DNA of 64,000 nucleotides from Marinitoga aeolica. Its GTDB lineage: Bacteria > Thermotogota > Thermotogae > Petrotogales > Petrotogaceae. The notes beneath the pieces are model-generated. The model saw only the letters and a list, made by a program, of their open reading frames with translations, had not been told where the DNA came from and searched no databases. The stretch spans positions 124,001 to 188,000 of the forward strand of contig NZ_CP069362.1 in assembly GCF_029910535.1 (NCBI RefSeq). The letters run 5' to 3'. This document shows, piece after piece, positions 1 to 9,849 of the stretch. Both the position numbers and the translations under genes were made by a program. Every line of letters starts with the position of its first letter. Within the stretch, counting starts at the first letter, position 1.

Positions 1-6
1 TTAATA

Positions 7-41
7 TTATCGGTAACGTTATCGGTAACCTTTACGATACC
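7..41 (+). promoter_or_regulatory. LacI-family operator cluster at head of galactoside operon
   Basis: Two overlapping near-palindromes with a central CG, the usual LacI-family layout, lie just before the first gene. They are GGTAACGTTATC at 12-23 and GTTATCGGTAAC at 18-29, and TTATCGGTAAC recurs at 7-17 and 19-29 with a 12-bp period. A third pair of half-sites, GGTAAC...GATACC, spans 24-41. The likely ligand is the LacI-type regulator encoded at 4910 in the same operon. The promoter itself is probably left of the window. Operator assignment is inference. Confidence 0.6.
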
Positions 42-64
42 CAAAAATTTATGGAGGTGTAATT

Positions 65-1285
65 ATGAAGAGGGGATTATTAGTATTATTAGTTGTTATT
101 TTGGCTTTTAGTGCTTTTGCTAAAACTAAAATAGTTATAAACAGTAACGCATCAGATCCTGCTCCAAGAGAAGCATTTAAACATGTTGTTGATATGTTTC
201 AAGAAAAATACCCAGATTATGAAGTAGTAGTAAACACATTCCCACACGAAGACTTCAAAACATTATTAAGAACATGGTTAAACTCAAAAGAAGCTCCTGA
301 TGTAGTTACATGGTTCGCTGGCGAAAGAATGAGATACTTTGCAGAAAAAGGATTATTATTACCATTAGATGATATATTTTCTGATAAGCCATTTGAAGCA
401 TATTTCCCAGCTTCATTCAAAAGCGCATCTGAATATGATGGAAAAATTTATTTCTTACCATTTACTTGGTACTGGTGGAGTGTATATTATAACACAGAAG
501 TATTTAAAAAATATAGTTTAACTCCTCCAGTTACATGGTCACAATTCTTACATGTTTGTGAAGTATTAAAAGAAAATGGTGTTACACCAATTACTATTGG
601 TACAAAATACTTATGGCCAACTGGTGGTTGGTTTGATTACTTAGATATGAGAGTTAATGGTTATAAGTTCCATATGGATTTAACAGCAGGTAAAATACCT
701 TATACTGATGCAAGAGTAAAGAAAGTATTTGAATATTGGAAACAATTAGTAGATAATGGTTATTTCTTAGCTAATCATTCATCATACACATGGCAAGATG
801 CTGCAAGTTTCTTATTTAGAGGAGAAGCAGGAATGTACTTAATGGGTCAATTCATTAAAGACGTTGCTCCTGCAGAAGTTAAAGATAAATTAGATTTCTT
901 TAGATTCCCAATAATTGATGGTAATGTTGGCGTTTATGAAGAAACTCCTATTGACGGATTTATGGTTCCTGCAAAGGCAAAAAATCCGGAAGGAGCAAAA
1001 GTATTTATTAAATTCTTAGCTTCAAAAGAAGTACAAGATATGTATTCAAAAGAATTAGGAAGATTAGCAGCTAATAAATATGTAACTCCTCCAGATGCAC
1101 ATGCTCAAAAAGGTTTAGATTTAGTATTAGCTTCAGATGGCGTTGCTCAATTCTATGACAGAGATACAGATCCAGAAATGGCAACATTTGGTATGAATAA
1201 ATTCGTTGAATTTATGACATTCCCACAAAGATTAGATATTCTTTTAAAACAAATGGAATTTCAAAGAAGAAAAATTTTTAAATGA
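65..1285 (+). CDS. Carbohydrate ABC transporter substrate-binding protein (CUT1 type)
   Basis: Family 1 extracellular solute-binding protein that captures a sugar and delivers it to the permeases encoded next. Residues 1-19 form a Sec signal peptide (MKRGL, hydrophobic core, FAFA-type cleavage site) with no lipobox cysteine, so it is probably soluble in the periplasm. The body has the usual architecture at 406 residues, with aromatic runs (FTWYWW near residue 140) typical of sugar-binding clefts. An RBS (GGAGGTG) at 53-59 supports the ATG. Because the operon encodes beta- and alpha-galactosidases, the ligand is probably a galactoside oligosaccharide; this is inferred from context. Confidence 0.9.
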   Translation: MKRGLLVLLVVILAFSAFAKTKIVINSNASDPAPREAFKHVVDMFQEKYPDYEVVVNTFPHEDFKTLLRTWLNSKEAPDVVTWFAGERMRYFAEKGLLLPLDDIFSDKPFEAYFPASFKSASEYDGKIYFLPFTWYWWSVYYNTEVFKKYSLTPPVTWSQFLHVCEVLKENGVTPITIGTKYLWPTGGWFDYLDMRVNGYKFHMDLTAGKIPYTDARVKKVFEYWKQLVDNGYFLANHSSYTWQDAASFLFRGEAGMYLMGQFIKDVAPAEVKDKLDFFRFPIIDGNVGVYEETPIDGFMVPAKAKNPEGAKVFIKFLASKEVQDMYSKELGRLAANKYVTPPDAHAQKGLDLVLASDGVAQFYDRDTDPEMATFGMNKFVEFMTFPQRLDILLKQMEFQRRKIFK

Positions 1286-1290
1286 TTTTA

Positions 1291-1314
1291 AGGAGGGGTT
1301 TCCCCTCCTTTTTT
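1291..1314 (+). terminator. Intercistronic terminator/attenuator after binding protein
   Basis: Perfect 8-bp stem AGGAGGGG / CCCCTCCT with a 3-nt loop and a T run, between the binding-protein gene and the permeases. Such hairpins allow more binding protein than permease to be made. The Liv operon has one in the same relative place (18882). Confidence 0.85.
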
Positions 1315-1342
1315 AAAAAAATTAGTTAAAGGTGGTTTTATT

Positions 1343-2218
1343 ATGAAGAAAAAATGGTGGATCCCTTATGCTTTTCTTGCATTACCATTAACTATGTATT
1401 TAATATGGGTAATTATTCCAATTTTTCAAACAGTTATTATAAGTTTTACCGATTGGGATAGCGTTTCTCCTTCATATAATTTTATCGGTTTAGAAAATTA
1501 TAAAATGCTCTTTTATGATTATTATTTTTTAACTTCCTTATTAAATAATATAAAATGGATGGTTGGCTTTGTAATAGTTGCAATCCCTATAGGATTAGGA
1601 ATTGCTATGCTTATGGATCAAAAGTTTAAAGGAAATAAATTCTTTAAAACTATGATGTATTTACCAATGACATTATCTTTTGTAGTTATTGGAGAAATCT
1701 GGACCTGGATACTTGAACCTAATCATGGAGTTATAAATGAATTTTTAAGAGGAATAGGATTAGGCAATTTAGCCAAGCCTTGGTTAAGTGATCCTAATTT
1801 AGTAACATATGCATTAATTTTTGCCGCATTATGGAGACAAATTTCATATGCAATGGTATTATTTTTGGCTGGACTTCAAAGTGTACCTACTGAGCAAGTC
1901 GAAGCTGCTTACGTGGATGGTGCAAATAGTTGGCAAAGATTTTGGTATGTTATATTACCAGCTTTAAGACCCGCTATGGTAATAGCTATAACTGTGAATA
2001 TAATTGACTCGTTAAGAGCTTTTGATATTGTGTTTGTTATTACAAGAGGAGGACCATTCTATTCTTCAAGTGTTATGGCAAATTATATGTATATAGAATC
2101 ATTTAATAATTATAATATGGGATATGGTGCTTCTATTGCTGTTATACAATTCTTTATCACATTAGGATTTATCATTTGGTACTTGATTAATTCCTTTAAA
2201 AAGGAGGACAATTTATGA
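1343..2218 (+). CDS. Sugar ABC transporter permease 1 (MalF/UgpA-like)
   Basis: Inner-membrane permease of a CUT1 sugar importer, 291 residues with about six membrane segments. The cytoplasmic EAA loop that docks the ATPase begins near residue 187 (EAAYVDGANSWQRFWYVILP). The first hydrophobic segment begins right after MKKKWWIP. It pairs with the permease encoded next, which overlaps its last 4 bases. No ATPase gene is in the operon, so a shared MsmK/MalK-type ATPase encoded elsewhere is presumably used, as is common for CUT1 systems. Confidence 0.92.
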   Translation: MKKKWWIPYAFLALPLTMYLIWVIIPIFQTVIISFTDWDSVSPSYNFIGLENYKMLFYDYYFLTSLLNNIKWMVGFVIVAIPIGLGIAMLMDQKFKGNKFFKTMMYLPMTLSFVVIGEIWTWILEPNHGVINEFLRGIGLGNLAKPWLSDPNLVTYALIFAALWRQISYAMVLFLAGLQSVPTEQVEAAYVDGANSWQRFWYVILPALRPAMVIAITVNIIDSLRAFDIVFVITRGGPFYSSSVMANYMYIESFNNYNMGYGASIAVIQFFITLGFIIWYLINSFKKEDNL

Positions 2219-3051
2219 CAAAAACTGCAATATATAAAAAATATTTATTTTACATATTATCAACAATAATTGTAATAATATGGCTTATCCCTTTTGTGAT
2301 AGCCGTATTGACTTCTTTTAAAACTATGGATGAAATTTCTTTCGGAGCTAATTGGTTTAGGCTACCAAAAAAATGGTCTTTAGAAGGATATATTACTGCT
2401 TGGAAAAATGCTCACATATATACATACTATTTAAATACATTTTTAATTGCTGCTGTTTCTACCCTTGGCGCATTATTTTTATCAAGCTTGGGAGCATATG
2501 CTTTAAGTTGGTATGACTTCAAATTAAGAAAACCTATATTAATTACTTTTGTAGCTGGTATGCTTATACCTTTTCAAATGCTATTAATTCCAGTATATAA
2601 ATTTTCTGTAAATACTGGATTATATGATACATATCCAGGATTAATACTATTCCATATAGCATTTCAGTTGGGTTTTTGTACTTTCTTTTTAAGAAATTTC
2701 ATGGTAACTATTCCAAAAAGTATATTTGAAGCAGCAAAAATTGATGGTGCAAATGATTTTAAAATATACTACAGTATTATGCTTCCATTAATTAAACCAG
2801 CAATTGCTGCTTTAGGAATTTTAGAATTCACATGGATTTGGAATGACTATTTATGGGCTTTAATATTAATTCAAAGTGATACTAAAAAACCTATAACTCT
2901 TGGTTTAACTACATTACAAGGGCAATGGGTAACTAGTTGGAATGTTATTGCTGCTGCATCAATATTAGCTGCAATTGTTCCTATAATTGTATTCTTAATG
3001 TTCCAAAAATACTTTATTCAAGGTTTAACTATGGGAAGTGTAAAAGGTTAG
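2215..3051 (+). CDS. Sugar ABC transporter permease 2 (MalG/UgpE-like)
   Basis: Second permease subunit of the galactoside importer, 278 residues. It starts with ATGA overlapping the previous stop, so translation is probably coupled. The EAA loop starts near residue 172 (EAAKIDGANDFKIYYSIMLP), and the C-terminus YFIQGLTMGSVKG is characteristic of MalG-type subunits. The RBS AAAAGGAGG is inside the preceding gene. The GH42 gene follows after only 12 bases. Confidence 0.92.
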   Translation: MTKTAIYKKYLFYILSTIIVIIWLIPFVIAVLTSFKTMDEISFGANWFRLPKKWSLEGYITAWKNAHIYTYYLNTFLIAAVSTLGALFLSSLGAYALSWYDFKLRKPILITFVAGMLIPFQMLLIPVYKFSVNTGLYDTYPGLILFHIAFQLGFCTFFLRNFMVTIPKSIFEAAKIDGANDFKIYYSIMLPLIKPAIAALGILEFTWIWNDYLWALILIQSDTKKPITLGLTTLQGQWVTSWNVIAAASILAAIVPIIVFLMFQKYFIQGLTMGSVKG

Positions 3052-3063
3052 GGAGGCAATAAT

Positions 3064-4905
3064 ATGAAAATATATGGTGCTGATTATTATCCCGAACATT
3101 GGCCTGAAGCTGATTGGGAAAAACATATTAAAATAATGAAAGAATTTGAGATTGAATGGTTAAGAATAGGAGAGTTTTCTTGGGCTTTTTTAGAACCAAA
3201 AGAGGGAGAATTCAATTTCGATCTTTTTGATAAAGCTATACCTATGTTAAAAAAGGAAGGATTTAAATTAATTTTAGGAACACCTACTCCAACACCACCT
3301 GCTTGGTTAATAAAAAAATATCCTGATATACTTCCAGTTGATGAAAATGGTCATGTCAGAGAATTTGGAAGCAGAAGGCATTACTGTGTTGATAATGAAC
3401 ATTTTATTTTTCATTCTCTTAGAATAACAGAAAAGTTTGTTGAAAGATATCATCAATATGCCGATATGTGGCAAATCGATAATGAATTTGGATGTCATGA
3501 AACAACTTATTGCTATAATGAGGAAACTAGAAAATCATTTATTAATTGGTTAAAAGAAAAATATAATACTTTAGAAAATTTAAATTATAATTGGGGTGGT
3601 GCGTTCTGGAGTCAATTATATTATGATTGGGATGAAATAACAATTCCTAAAAACACTCCAACATTTAAAAACCCACATCAAATGTTAGATTTTCATAAAT
3701 TTTCTTCTGATAATGTAATTAAATACTCAAAAATGCACAAAGAAATTATTAGAAAGCATTCAGAAAAACCTATAACTCATAATTTAATGGTAGATTTCTT
3801 TGATATTGACTACTTTAAATATGCAAAAGATTTAGATATTGTATCTTGGGATAATTATATTCCTACAAAAGAATATGATTTTTATCATCAAAGTGCAAAC
3901 CATGATTTAATGAGATCATTGAAAAAAATACCATATTTTGTAATGGAACAACAACCCGGTAGAGTAAATTGGAGAACAATAAACGACCAATATGCTCCTG
4001 AATATATTGAATTTTGGACTAAACAATCCTATTTACATGGAGCTGATGGAAGTATAGTTTTTAGATTTAGAGAACTACCATATGGCGCAGAACAATATCA
4101 TGGAGCTTTAGTAGAATACTCAGGAAATCCAACAGAAAGACTGATATATTATAAAAAATCTAAAAAAGAAACTCCTGATCATATAATTCCCAAAAAAGAA
4201 GTAGCAATATATTTTTCATATGAAAATGCCTGGATTCACAGAATTAATCATTTAAACACAACATTCAATTATTGGAATGCTATTGTTGAAATATATAAAG
4301 CAATTAAGATGTTTGGATATAATGTTGATTTTGTATATGGCGAAGATAAAATAGATGATTATGAATTAGTAGTTGTGCCATATGCAATGAATATAGACAA
4401 TGAATTTTTAAATTCTTTAATAAATTATAATGGAAAAATTATAATGACAGCTATGAGTGGAATTAAAGATGAAAGAAATTGGATTAACAAAGAAAAGTAT
4501 ATTGATTTATTTAATGAATTTGGAATAAAAATTGATGATTTTTCTGGAGAAAAAAATGTTGAAATTCTATATAACAATAATATATTAAATGGAGAATTTT
4601 GGGCGGATAAAATAGTTGTAAAAGATGCTGAAATAATTTCTGTGTTAAATAATACAGCTTTTAAAAACAATCCTATTATTACTAAAAAAGGAAATAACAC
4701 ATATATTGGTACGGTTTTAAATTATCTTGATTTTTCTCATGTTCTTTCTTTAGCATTATCTCCTAAAGTTTTAGGACAAGATATTTTAATTACAAATACA
4801 AATGATGGTATAATAATTTTAAATGCCAAAAGCTCAAAAAACACAATATACATTAATAACAAAAAGATTGAAATGGAGGCATTTGAAATTATAAAAAAGG
4901 GATGA
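3064..4905 (+). CDS. GH42 beta-galactosidase
   Basis: Retaining beta-galactosidase of glycoside hydrolase family 42, 613 residues, without a signal peptide, so it acts in the cytoplasm on imported galactosides. The N-terminal barrel carries the family signature YGADYYPEHWP (residues 4-14). The acid/base is E141 in the NEFG motif and the probable nucleophile is E295 in MEQQPG. The trimerisation-like middle domain and a short C-terminal beta domain follow. It is slightly shorter than many GH42 enzymes (about 650-690). It sits between the permeases and the LacI-type regulator. Confidence 0.93.
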   Translation: MKIYGADYYPEHWPEADWEKHIKIMKEFEIEWLRIGEFSWAFLEPKEGEFNFDLFDKAIPMLKKEGFKLILGTPTPTPPAWLIKKYPDILPVDENGHVREFGSRRHYCVDNEHFIFHSLRITEKFVERYHQYADMWQIDNEFGCHETTYCYNEETRKSFINWLKEKYNTLENLNYNWGGAFWSQLYYDWDEITIPKNTPTFKNPHQMLDFHKFSSDNVIKYSKMHKEIIRKHSEKPITHNLMVDFFDIDYFKYAKDLDIVSWDNYIPTKEYDFYHQSANHDLMRSLKKIPYFVMEQQPGRVNWRTINDQYAPEYIEFWTKQSYLHGADGSIVFRFRELPYGAEQYHGALVEYSGNPTERLIYYKKSKKETPDHIIPKKEVAIYFSYENAWIHRINHLNTTFNYWNAIVEIYKAIKMFGYNVDFVYGEDKIDDYELVVVPYAMNIDNEFLNSLINYNGKIIMTAMSGIKDERNWINKEKYIDLFNEFGIKIDDFSGEKNVEILYNNNILNGEFWADKIVVKDAEIISVLNNTAFKNNPIITKKGNNTYIGTVLNYLDFSHVLSLALSPKVLGQDILITNTNDGIIILNAKSSKNTIYINNKKIEMEAFEIIKKG

Positions 4906-4909
4906 TTAT

Positions 4910-5893
4910 ATGAAAAAAAATTATGTAACAATAAAAGATATTGCAGCTGCTGCTGGTGTTTCAATCAACACAGTATCTAGAGCATTAAATGATAAACCAG
5001 ACATTAATATTAAAACAAAAAGAAAAGTTTTAGAAATAGCTAAAGAAATGGGATATGTAAAAAATGTAACCGCTAGTTCTTTAAGAAATAGAAAAACAAA
5101 AACTATTGGTGTAATATTTGAAGATAGTTCAAACCCTTTCTTTGCAGAGGTTTTAAAGGGTATAGAAAAAGGTTCTAGAGAAAAAAACTATAATATTATC
5201 TTAATGAACACCGAAAAAAAATATGATTTAGAAAGAAAGGCTATTAAGTTATTATTGGAAAAAAGAGTTGACGGATTAATTATTACTCCTACACAAGAAA
5301 AATCTGAAGATATTAAAGAATTAATAAAAATAAATATCCCTTTTGTTGTGGTAGGAGTAAACTTTGAAAATATTGATATTGATGAAATATATTCAGATGA
5401 TTATTATGGTGGTTATTTAGCTGGAAAATATTTAATAGAAAATGGAAGAAAAAAGTTTATTATGCTAAACGGATTTAGCTATAAATCTGTAGCTAAAGAA
5501 AGGTATTTGGGTTTTAAAAAAGCGTTAGATGAATACAATATAAAAGACTTTACTGTATATGAATTAGAAGAAGGATTAGAAAATGCTTATTTAAAAATTA
5601 AAGAATTAATAGAAAAAAATATTTTCTTTGATGGATTATTTTGTTATAATGACATTTTCGCATTTGGAGCAATAAAAGCATTATATGAGAATAATATAAA
5701 AATCCCAGATAAAGTTAATGTAGTAGGTTTCGATGACATTGCGTTTGCAAACGTACTTAACTTAACTACAATAAGAATTAATAAAGAAAAACTTGGATAT
5801 GACGCATTTCATAGATTATATAAAAAAATAAAAGGCGATAAAAATAGAATAAAGGAAAAATTAGGTGTTGAGTTAATAATTAGAAATACTTAG
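4910..5893 (+). CDS. LacI/GalR-family transcriptional regulator
   Basis: Cytoplasmic regulator, 327 residues. The N-terminal helix-turn-helix is at about residues 5-25 (VTIKDIAAAAGVSINTVSRA), followed by the hinge helix and a periplasmic-binding-protein-like effector domain (TIGVIFEDSSNPFFAEVLKG onward). The gene is inside the galactoside operon, 4 bp after the beta-galactosidase. It most simply acts as an autoregulated galactose/galactoside-responsive repressor acting on the CG-centred operators at 7-41. The effector identity is inferred from the neighbours. Confidence 0.92.
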   Translation: MKKNYVTIKDIAAAAGVSINTVSRALNDKPDINIKTKRKVLEIAKEMGYVKNVTASSLRNRKTKTIGVIFEDSSNPFFAEVLKGIEKGSREKNYNIILMNTEKKYDLERKAIKLLLEKRVDGLIITPTQEKSEDIKELIKINIPFVVVGVNFENIDIDEIYSDDYYGGYLAGKYLIENGRKKFIMLNGFSYKSVAKERYLGFKKALDEYNIKDFTVYELEEGLENAYLKIKELIEKNIFFDGLFCYNDIFAFGAIKALYENNIKIPDKVNVVGFDDIAFANVLNLTTIRINKEKLGYDAFHRLYKKIKGDKNRIKEKLGVELIIRNT

Positions 5894-5903
5894 GAGGTAC
5901 TAT

Positions 5904-7571
5904 ATGAATATATTAAATAATTATTTTGATGGTGAATATTTGGAATTTAATAAAGATAATTATAGCATTAAATTAAAAATAGAAAAAATACCTGAAGGAT
6001 ATATTATTAGAGGAAAAGTGAAAGGGAAATTAGGTAAAATAGATATTTTTGATGATTTTGCCGATGAAGATTTGTTTATTAACAATTGGCAAAGTTGGAG
6101 TCCGACAAAAAAAATAAAGGTTTTGAATTATAAATATAATATTCCTGATGATTGGAAAAAAACTGCTAAATATAGTGCTCATCCTATGCCAGAGTATTTA
6201 GAAAATAATATTATTTCAGACTATTTTATTGCTAAAAAAAATAAAGTATATGGATTTTTAACTTCAAAAATTGCTCATCCTTTTTTTGAAGTTAAAGATA
6301 ATAAAATTATTGCATGCTTAGAATATTTCGAGAAAAATGCTGATGAGTATATTGATATAGAACCATTAATAATTTTAGAAAATAATGAAATGGAAAAATT
6401 ATTAGAAATTTATGCTGATTACGTTAAATTCGAAAATAATCCAAAATTTTCAAAATGGAACCCTGTTGGTTGGTCTTCTTGGTATCATTACTATGAAGAA
6501 CTAACTTGGCAAGATACTTTAAAAAATTTAGAATTATCAAAAGAATATAATTATGAAGTATTTCAATTAGATGATTCATGGCAAAAAGATATTGGTGATT
6601 GGATTCCTAAAGATTCATTTCCAGGTTTTGATATAATTGCTAATAAAATTAAAGAATATGGCTATATTCCGGGATTATGGTTAGCTCCTTTTAGTGTATC
6701 AGAAATTTCTGAAGTGTTTTTAAAACATAAGGATTGGTTAGTAAAAGATGAAAATGGAGAACCTAAGGTTGCTTATATAAATTGGAGAAAAAACATATAC
6801 GCATTAGACACTACTCATCCTGAAGCACAAGAACATTTAAAAAATATTTTTTTAAATATGAGAAATAATGGAATTCATTATTTTAAAACAGACTTCTTAT
6901 TTGCTGGTGCAATTCCAGGAAAAAGATATGTAGAGGTTACTCCTATTGAAGCATATAATATTGGAATGAAAATAATCAGAGAAGCCATTGGTGAAGATTT
7001 TATATTGGGATGTGGCGCTCCTATTTTACCATCAATAGGATATGTTGATGGGATGAGAATTAGTGCTGACACTGCCCCATTTTATAAGCCAAACGATCTT
7101 GATTTTGTTTATCCAAATGCTTATTATGCATTAAGAAACGTTATTACTAGATATTTCATGAATGGAAAATGGTGGTGGAATGATCCAGATTGTTTGATTT
7201 TAAGAACTGAAGATACTGAATTAAACGATAAAATTATTGAAATGTATTCCTATGTATCTGGCTTATTAAATAATATGATTCTACAAAGTGATGATTTATC
7301 AAAAACTATTAAAAAAGATGTATATTTTAATTCATTAAAATTAAGAGGCGGAATACCTCATGTTAAAGGACTAATGAATGATAATTATTCATTTGAAATT
7401 GAAGCTTTTAATACTAATATTGGTAATGTAAAAATGCATGTTGACTTAGAAAAAATCAATTTTAAATTAGAATATGATGAGGACTATCCACAATTAAATA
7501 AAAATACTGTATTAAGAGAAGAAGATAATAGATTATTTCACTATTATGAGGAGAGGGATAACAATGCTTGA
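5904..7571 (+). CDS. galA: GH36 alpha-galactosidase (Thermotoga GalA type)
   Basis: Retaining alpha-galactosidase, 555 residues, close in length and architecture to the Thermotoga maritima enzyme. It has an N-terminal beta domain (about 1-180), then a (beta/alpha)8 barrel with FQLDDSWQ and a short C-terminal domain. The predicted nucleophile is D330 (YFKTDF) and the acid/base is D389 (RISADTAPF). There is no signal peptide, so it cleaves melibiose- or raffinose-type sugars inside the cell. It is 10 bp behind the regulator gene and its last 8 bases overlap the chosen galT start. Confidence 0.93.
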   Translation: MNILNNYFDGEYLEFNKDNYSIKLKIEKIPEGYIIRGKVKGKLGKIDIFDDFADEDLFINNWQSWSPTKKIKVLNYKYNIPDDWKKTAKYSAHPMPEYLENNIISDYFIAKKNKVYGFLTSKIAHPFFEVKDNKIIACLEYFEKNADEYIDIEPLIILENNEMEKLLEIYADYVKFENNPKFSKWNPVGWSSWYHYYEELTWQDTLKNLELSKEYNYEVFQLDDSWQKDIGDWIPKDSFPGFDIIANKIKEYGYIPGLWLAPFSVSEISEVFLKHKDWLVKDENGEPKVAYINWRKNIYALDTTHPEAQEHLKNIFLNMRNNGIHYFKTDFLFAGAIPGKRYVEVTPIEAYNIGMKIIREAIGEDFILGCGAPILPSIGYVDGMRISADTAPFYKPNDLDFVYPNAYYALRNVITRYFMNGKWWWNDPDCLILRTEDTELNDKIIEMYSYVSGLLNNMILQSDDLSKTIKKDVYFNSLKLRGGIPHVKGLMNDNYSFEIEAFNTNIGNVKMHVDLEKINFKLEYDEDYPQLNKNTVLREEDNRLFHYYEERDNNA

Positions 7572-8529
7572 AAGACGATTTAATCCTATTACTGGAGAAT
7601 GGGTTATGATTTCTTCCTCCAGGCAAAAAAGACCTAATTTACCCAAAGATAGTTGTCCTATTTGTCCAGGAGTATTAGAACTACCTGGAGAATATGATTT
7701 GGTAAGTTTTGAAAATAGATTTCCCGCTTTAAAAAAGGATGCTCCAAATGTTGAAAATAATAGCAATGTATTAATTAAAGATAAATCTCAAGGAATTTGT
7801 GAAGTTGTGGTATATACTGAAAAACATAATTCAGAGTTATCTTATATGCCTATATATCAAATAGAAAAATTAATTAATATGTGGGCTGATAGAACTAAAG
7901 AATTATCTTCATATGAATTTATAAAATATGTATTTATTTTTGAAAATAAAGGCAAAGAAGTTGGTGCAACTTTACCTCATCCTCATGGTCAATTATATGC
8001 ATTTCCATTTTTGCCTCCTAGAATTCAACTAAAAATAGAATCATTGGAAAAATGGTATAGTGAAAAAAACTCTTGTGCAATATGTGATATTGTAAAGGAA
8101 GAAAAAGAACAAAATGAAAGAATTGTATATGAAACAGAAAATATTATTGCTTTAGTTCCGTTTTATGCTAGATATCCATATGAGGTGCATGTATACCCTA
8201 AAAGACATGTAGAAACAATATATGAATTATCAAATAAAGAGAAAAAAGAATTTGCTGAAGTGTTAAGAGTAATAACAAATAAATATAATGGTTTGTTTAA
8301 TATGCCATTTCCATATATGATGATGTTTTTCCAAAAACCTTTTAATATCAATAAGACTACTCATTTCTTCCATTTTCATGTGGAGTTTATTTCTCCAATG
8401 AGGGGCCCAAATTTAATTAAATGGGTAGCAAGTGTTGAAAGTGGAACTTGGGCATTTATTAACCCTATCGAACCTGAACAAGCTGCTAAACAATTAAGGG
8501 ATGTTGAGGTGAAACTTGATGAAATATAG
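7564..8529 (+). CDS. galT: Galactose-1-phosphate uridylyltransferase
   Basis: Leloir enzyme exchanging UMP between UDP-glucose and galactose-1-phosphate, 321 residues, HIT superfamily. Zinc-binding CPIC is at 31-34. The active-site motif HPHGQ is at 139-143, with H141 the expected uridylylated histidine. A second conserved HFHVEF lies near the C-terminus. An upstream in-frame ATG at 7546 is less likely, because the RBS AGGAG (7549-7553) lies 10 bases before the ATG at 7564. The reading frame overlaps galA and galK. No galE follows here. Confidence 0.93.
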   Translation: MLERRFNPITGEWVMISSSRQKRPNLPKDSCPICPGVLELPGEYDLVSFENRFPALKKDAPNVENNSNVLIKDKSQGICEVVVYTEKHNSELSYMPIYQIEKLINMWADRTKELSSYEFIKYVFIFENKGKEVGATLPHPHGQLYAFPFLPPRIQLKIESLEKWYSEKNSCAICDIVKEEKEQNERIVYETENIIALVPFYARYPYEVHVYPKRHVETIYELSNKEKKEFAEVLRVITNKYNGLFNMPFPYMMMFFQKPFNINKTTHFFHFHVEFISPMRGPNLIKWVASVESGTWAFINPIEPEQAAKQLRDVEVKLDEI

Positions 8530-9568
8530 AGCTCCCGGTCGTATAAACATAATAGGAGAACATACAGATTACAATGATGGGTATGTTTTGCCATTTGCAA
8601 TTGATAAACATATCTATTTAGATATAAAAAATTCTGATAAATTCACTTTTTCTTCAAAAAATTCCAATGAAAAAATTTCTTTAAATAATTTACAAAAAAC
8701 AAATACTTGGGCTGATTATATAATAGGTGTTATATTAGAATTAGAAAAAAAAGTTGGTAAAATACCTCCCTTTTCATTTAATATACATTCTAATCTTCCA
8801 ATAGGAGCTGGACTTTCTAGTTCAGCTGCTTTGGAAGTTGTTTCTGCTTATGCATTAAATGATATTTTAAATTTAAATTTATCTTTAGAAGAATTAGCAT
8901 TAATTGGATGGAATGCAGAAAATAAATTTATAGGTTTAAATTGTGGAATTATGGATCAATATGCAAGCGCTTTATCTAAAGAAAATCATGCTTTATTCAT
9001 TGACACTTTTACAAAAAAACATGAATTAATTCCATTAAACTTGAAAGATTACAATTTCTATATTATAAATTCTGGCGTTAAACATGAATTAGGAAATTCT
9101 GAGTATAATATTAGAAAAAAACAATGTGATGAAGCATTAAAAGCATTAGGAAAAAATTCTTTTAGAGAAATAACTTATGATGATTTAGAAAAATTAGAAG
9201 GAATCAGTTATAAAAGAGCAAAACATGTTTTAGATGAAAACAATAGAGTTTTAAAAACGATTGAAGCCTTAAAAAATGATAATATTGAATTAATTGGAGA
9301 ATATTTATTTGAATCACACGAAAGTTTAAAAAATTTATATGAAGTTTCATGTGAAGAAATAGATTATATAATTGATAATTTAAAAAATAAGGTTACTGGA
9401 GCACGTATTGTTGGTGGAGGATTTGGAGGTTCAGTATTGGTTTTATCTAAAGACGATGAATTCGAAAAAGTTATAGACAATTTAAAATATGAATATAATA
9501 AAAAATATTCAATAGAAATAGAATATTTCAAAGTTAAAAATTCAAATGGAGTTGAAAAATACATTTAA
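8519..9568 (+). CDS. galK: Galactokinase
   Basis: GHMP-superfamily kinase that phosphorylates galactose at C1 with ATP, 349 residues. The N-terminal sugar-binding signature GRINIIGEHTDYNDGYVLP begins near residue 7. The phosphate-binding loop is PIGAGLSSSAALE and the C-terminal GHMP motif is GARIVGGGFGGS; CGIMDQYA carries the catalytic aspartate. The ATG at 8519 is preferred over the adjacent TTG at 8516 because GAGGTGA (8506-8512) is well spaced. It overlaps galT by 11 bases and ends the operon. Confidence 0.95.
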   Translation: MKYRAPGRINIIGEHTDYNDGYVLPFAIDKHIYLDIKNSDKFTFSSKNSNEKISLNNLQKTNTWADYIIGVILELEKKVGKIPPFSFNIHSNLPIGAGLSSSAALEVVSAYALNDILNLNLSLEELALIGWNAENKFIGLNCGIMDQYASALSKENHALFIDTFTKKHELIPLNLKDYNFYIINSGVKHELGNSEYNIRKKQCDEALKALGKNSFREITYDDLEKLEGISYKRAKHVLDENNRVLKTIEALKNDNIELIGEYLFESHESLKNLYEVSCEEIDYIIDNLKNKVTGARIVGGGFGGSVLVLSKDDEFEKVIDNLKYEYNKKYSIEIEYFKVKNSNGVEKYI

Positions 9569-9570
9569 AA

Positions 9571-9597
9571 AACGGCAACCACTTTAAGGTTGCCGTT
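9571..9597 (+). terminator. Terminator of the galactoside operon
   Basis: Perfect 10-bp stem AACGGCAACC / GGTTGCCGTT with a 7-nt loop, 2 bases after the galK stop; the T tail is weak (AATTTTA). The 9598-9849 stretch beyond it holds only the promoter of the next gene. Confidence 0.85.
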
Positions 9598-9696
9598 AAT
9601 TTTATGGCACGAAAATTCATATTCTGCGAAGTAAAATTTTTTTACTATTATTATTAATATTAAATATATGATTTTTTTCACTTAAAATAAAAAGTA

Positions 9697-9725
9697 TTGA
9701 CTTTAGAGTCATTTTATGGTATTAT
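9697..9725 (+). promoter_or_regulatory. Sigma-70-type promoter of the NSS transporter gene
   Basis: TTGACT (9697-9702) and TATTAT (9720-9725) are separated by 17 bases. The leader to the start codon is about 115 bases and very AT-rich, with no recognised riboswitch. Confidence 0.6.
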
Positions 9726-9849
9726 ATAATTTGATTAACGTGTATGAAATATTTTTCACACTATTTGTCATATAATGATGTCAAAAGTAATATATATTAT
9801 AATAGAGAAATATTTTTTATAAAATTTTAACATGAGAGGAGTGATATTC

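Noticed and set aside
9832-9849. ATG at 9832 as start of the NSS transporter
   Set aside because: It overlaps the only RBS (AGGAG 9837-9841); the GTG at 9850 is well placed and gives the family-typical N-terminus.
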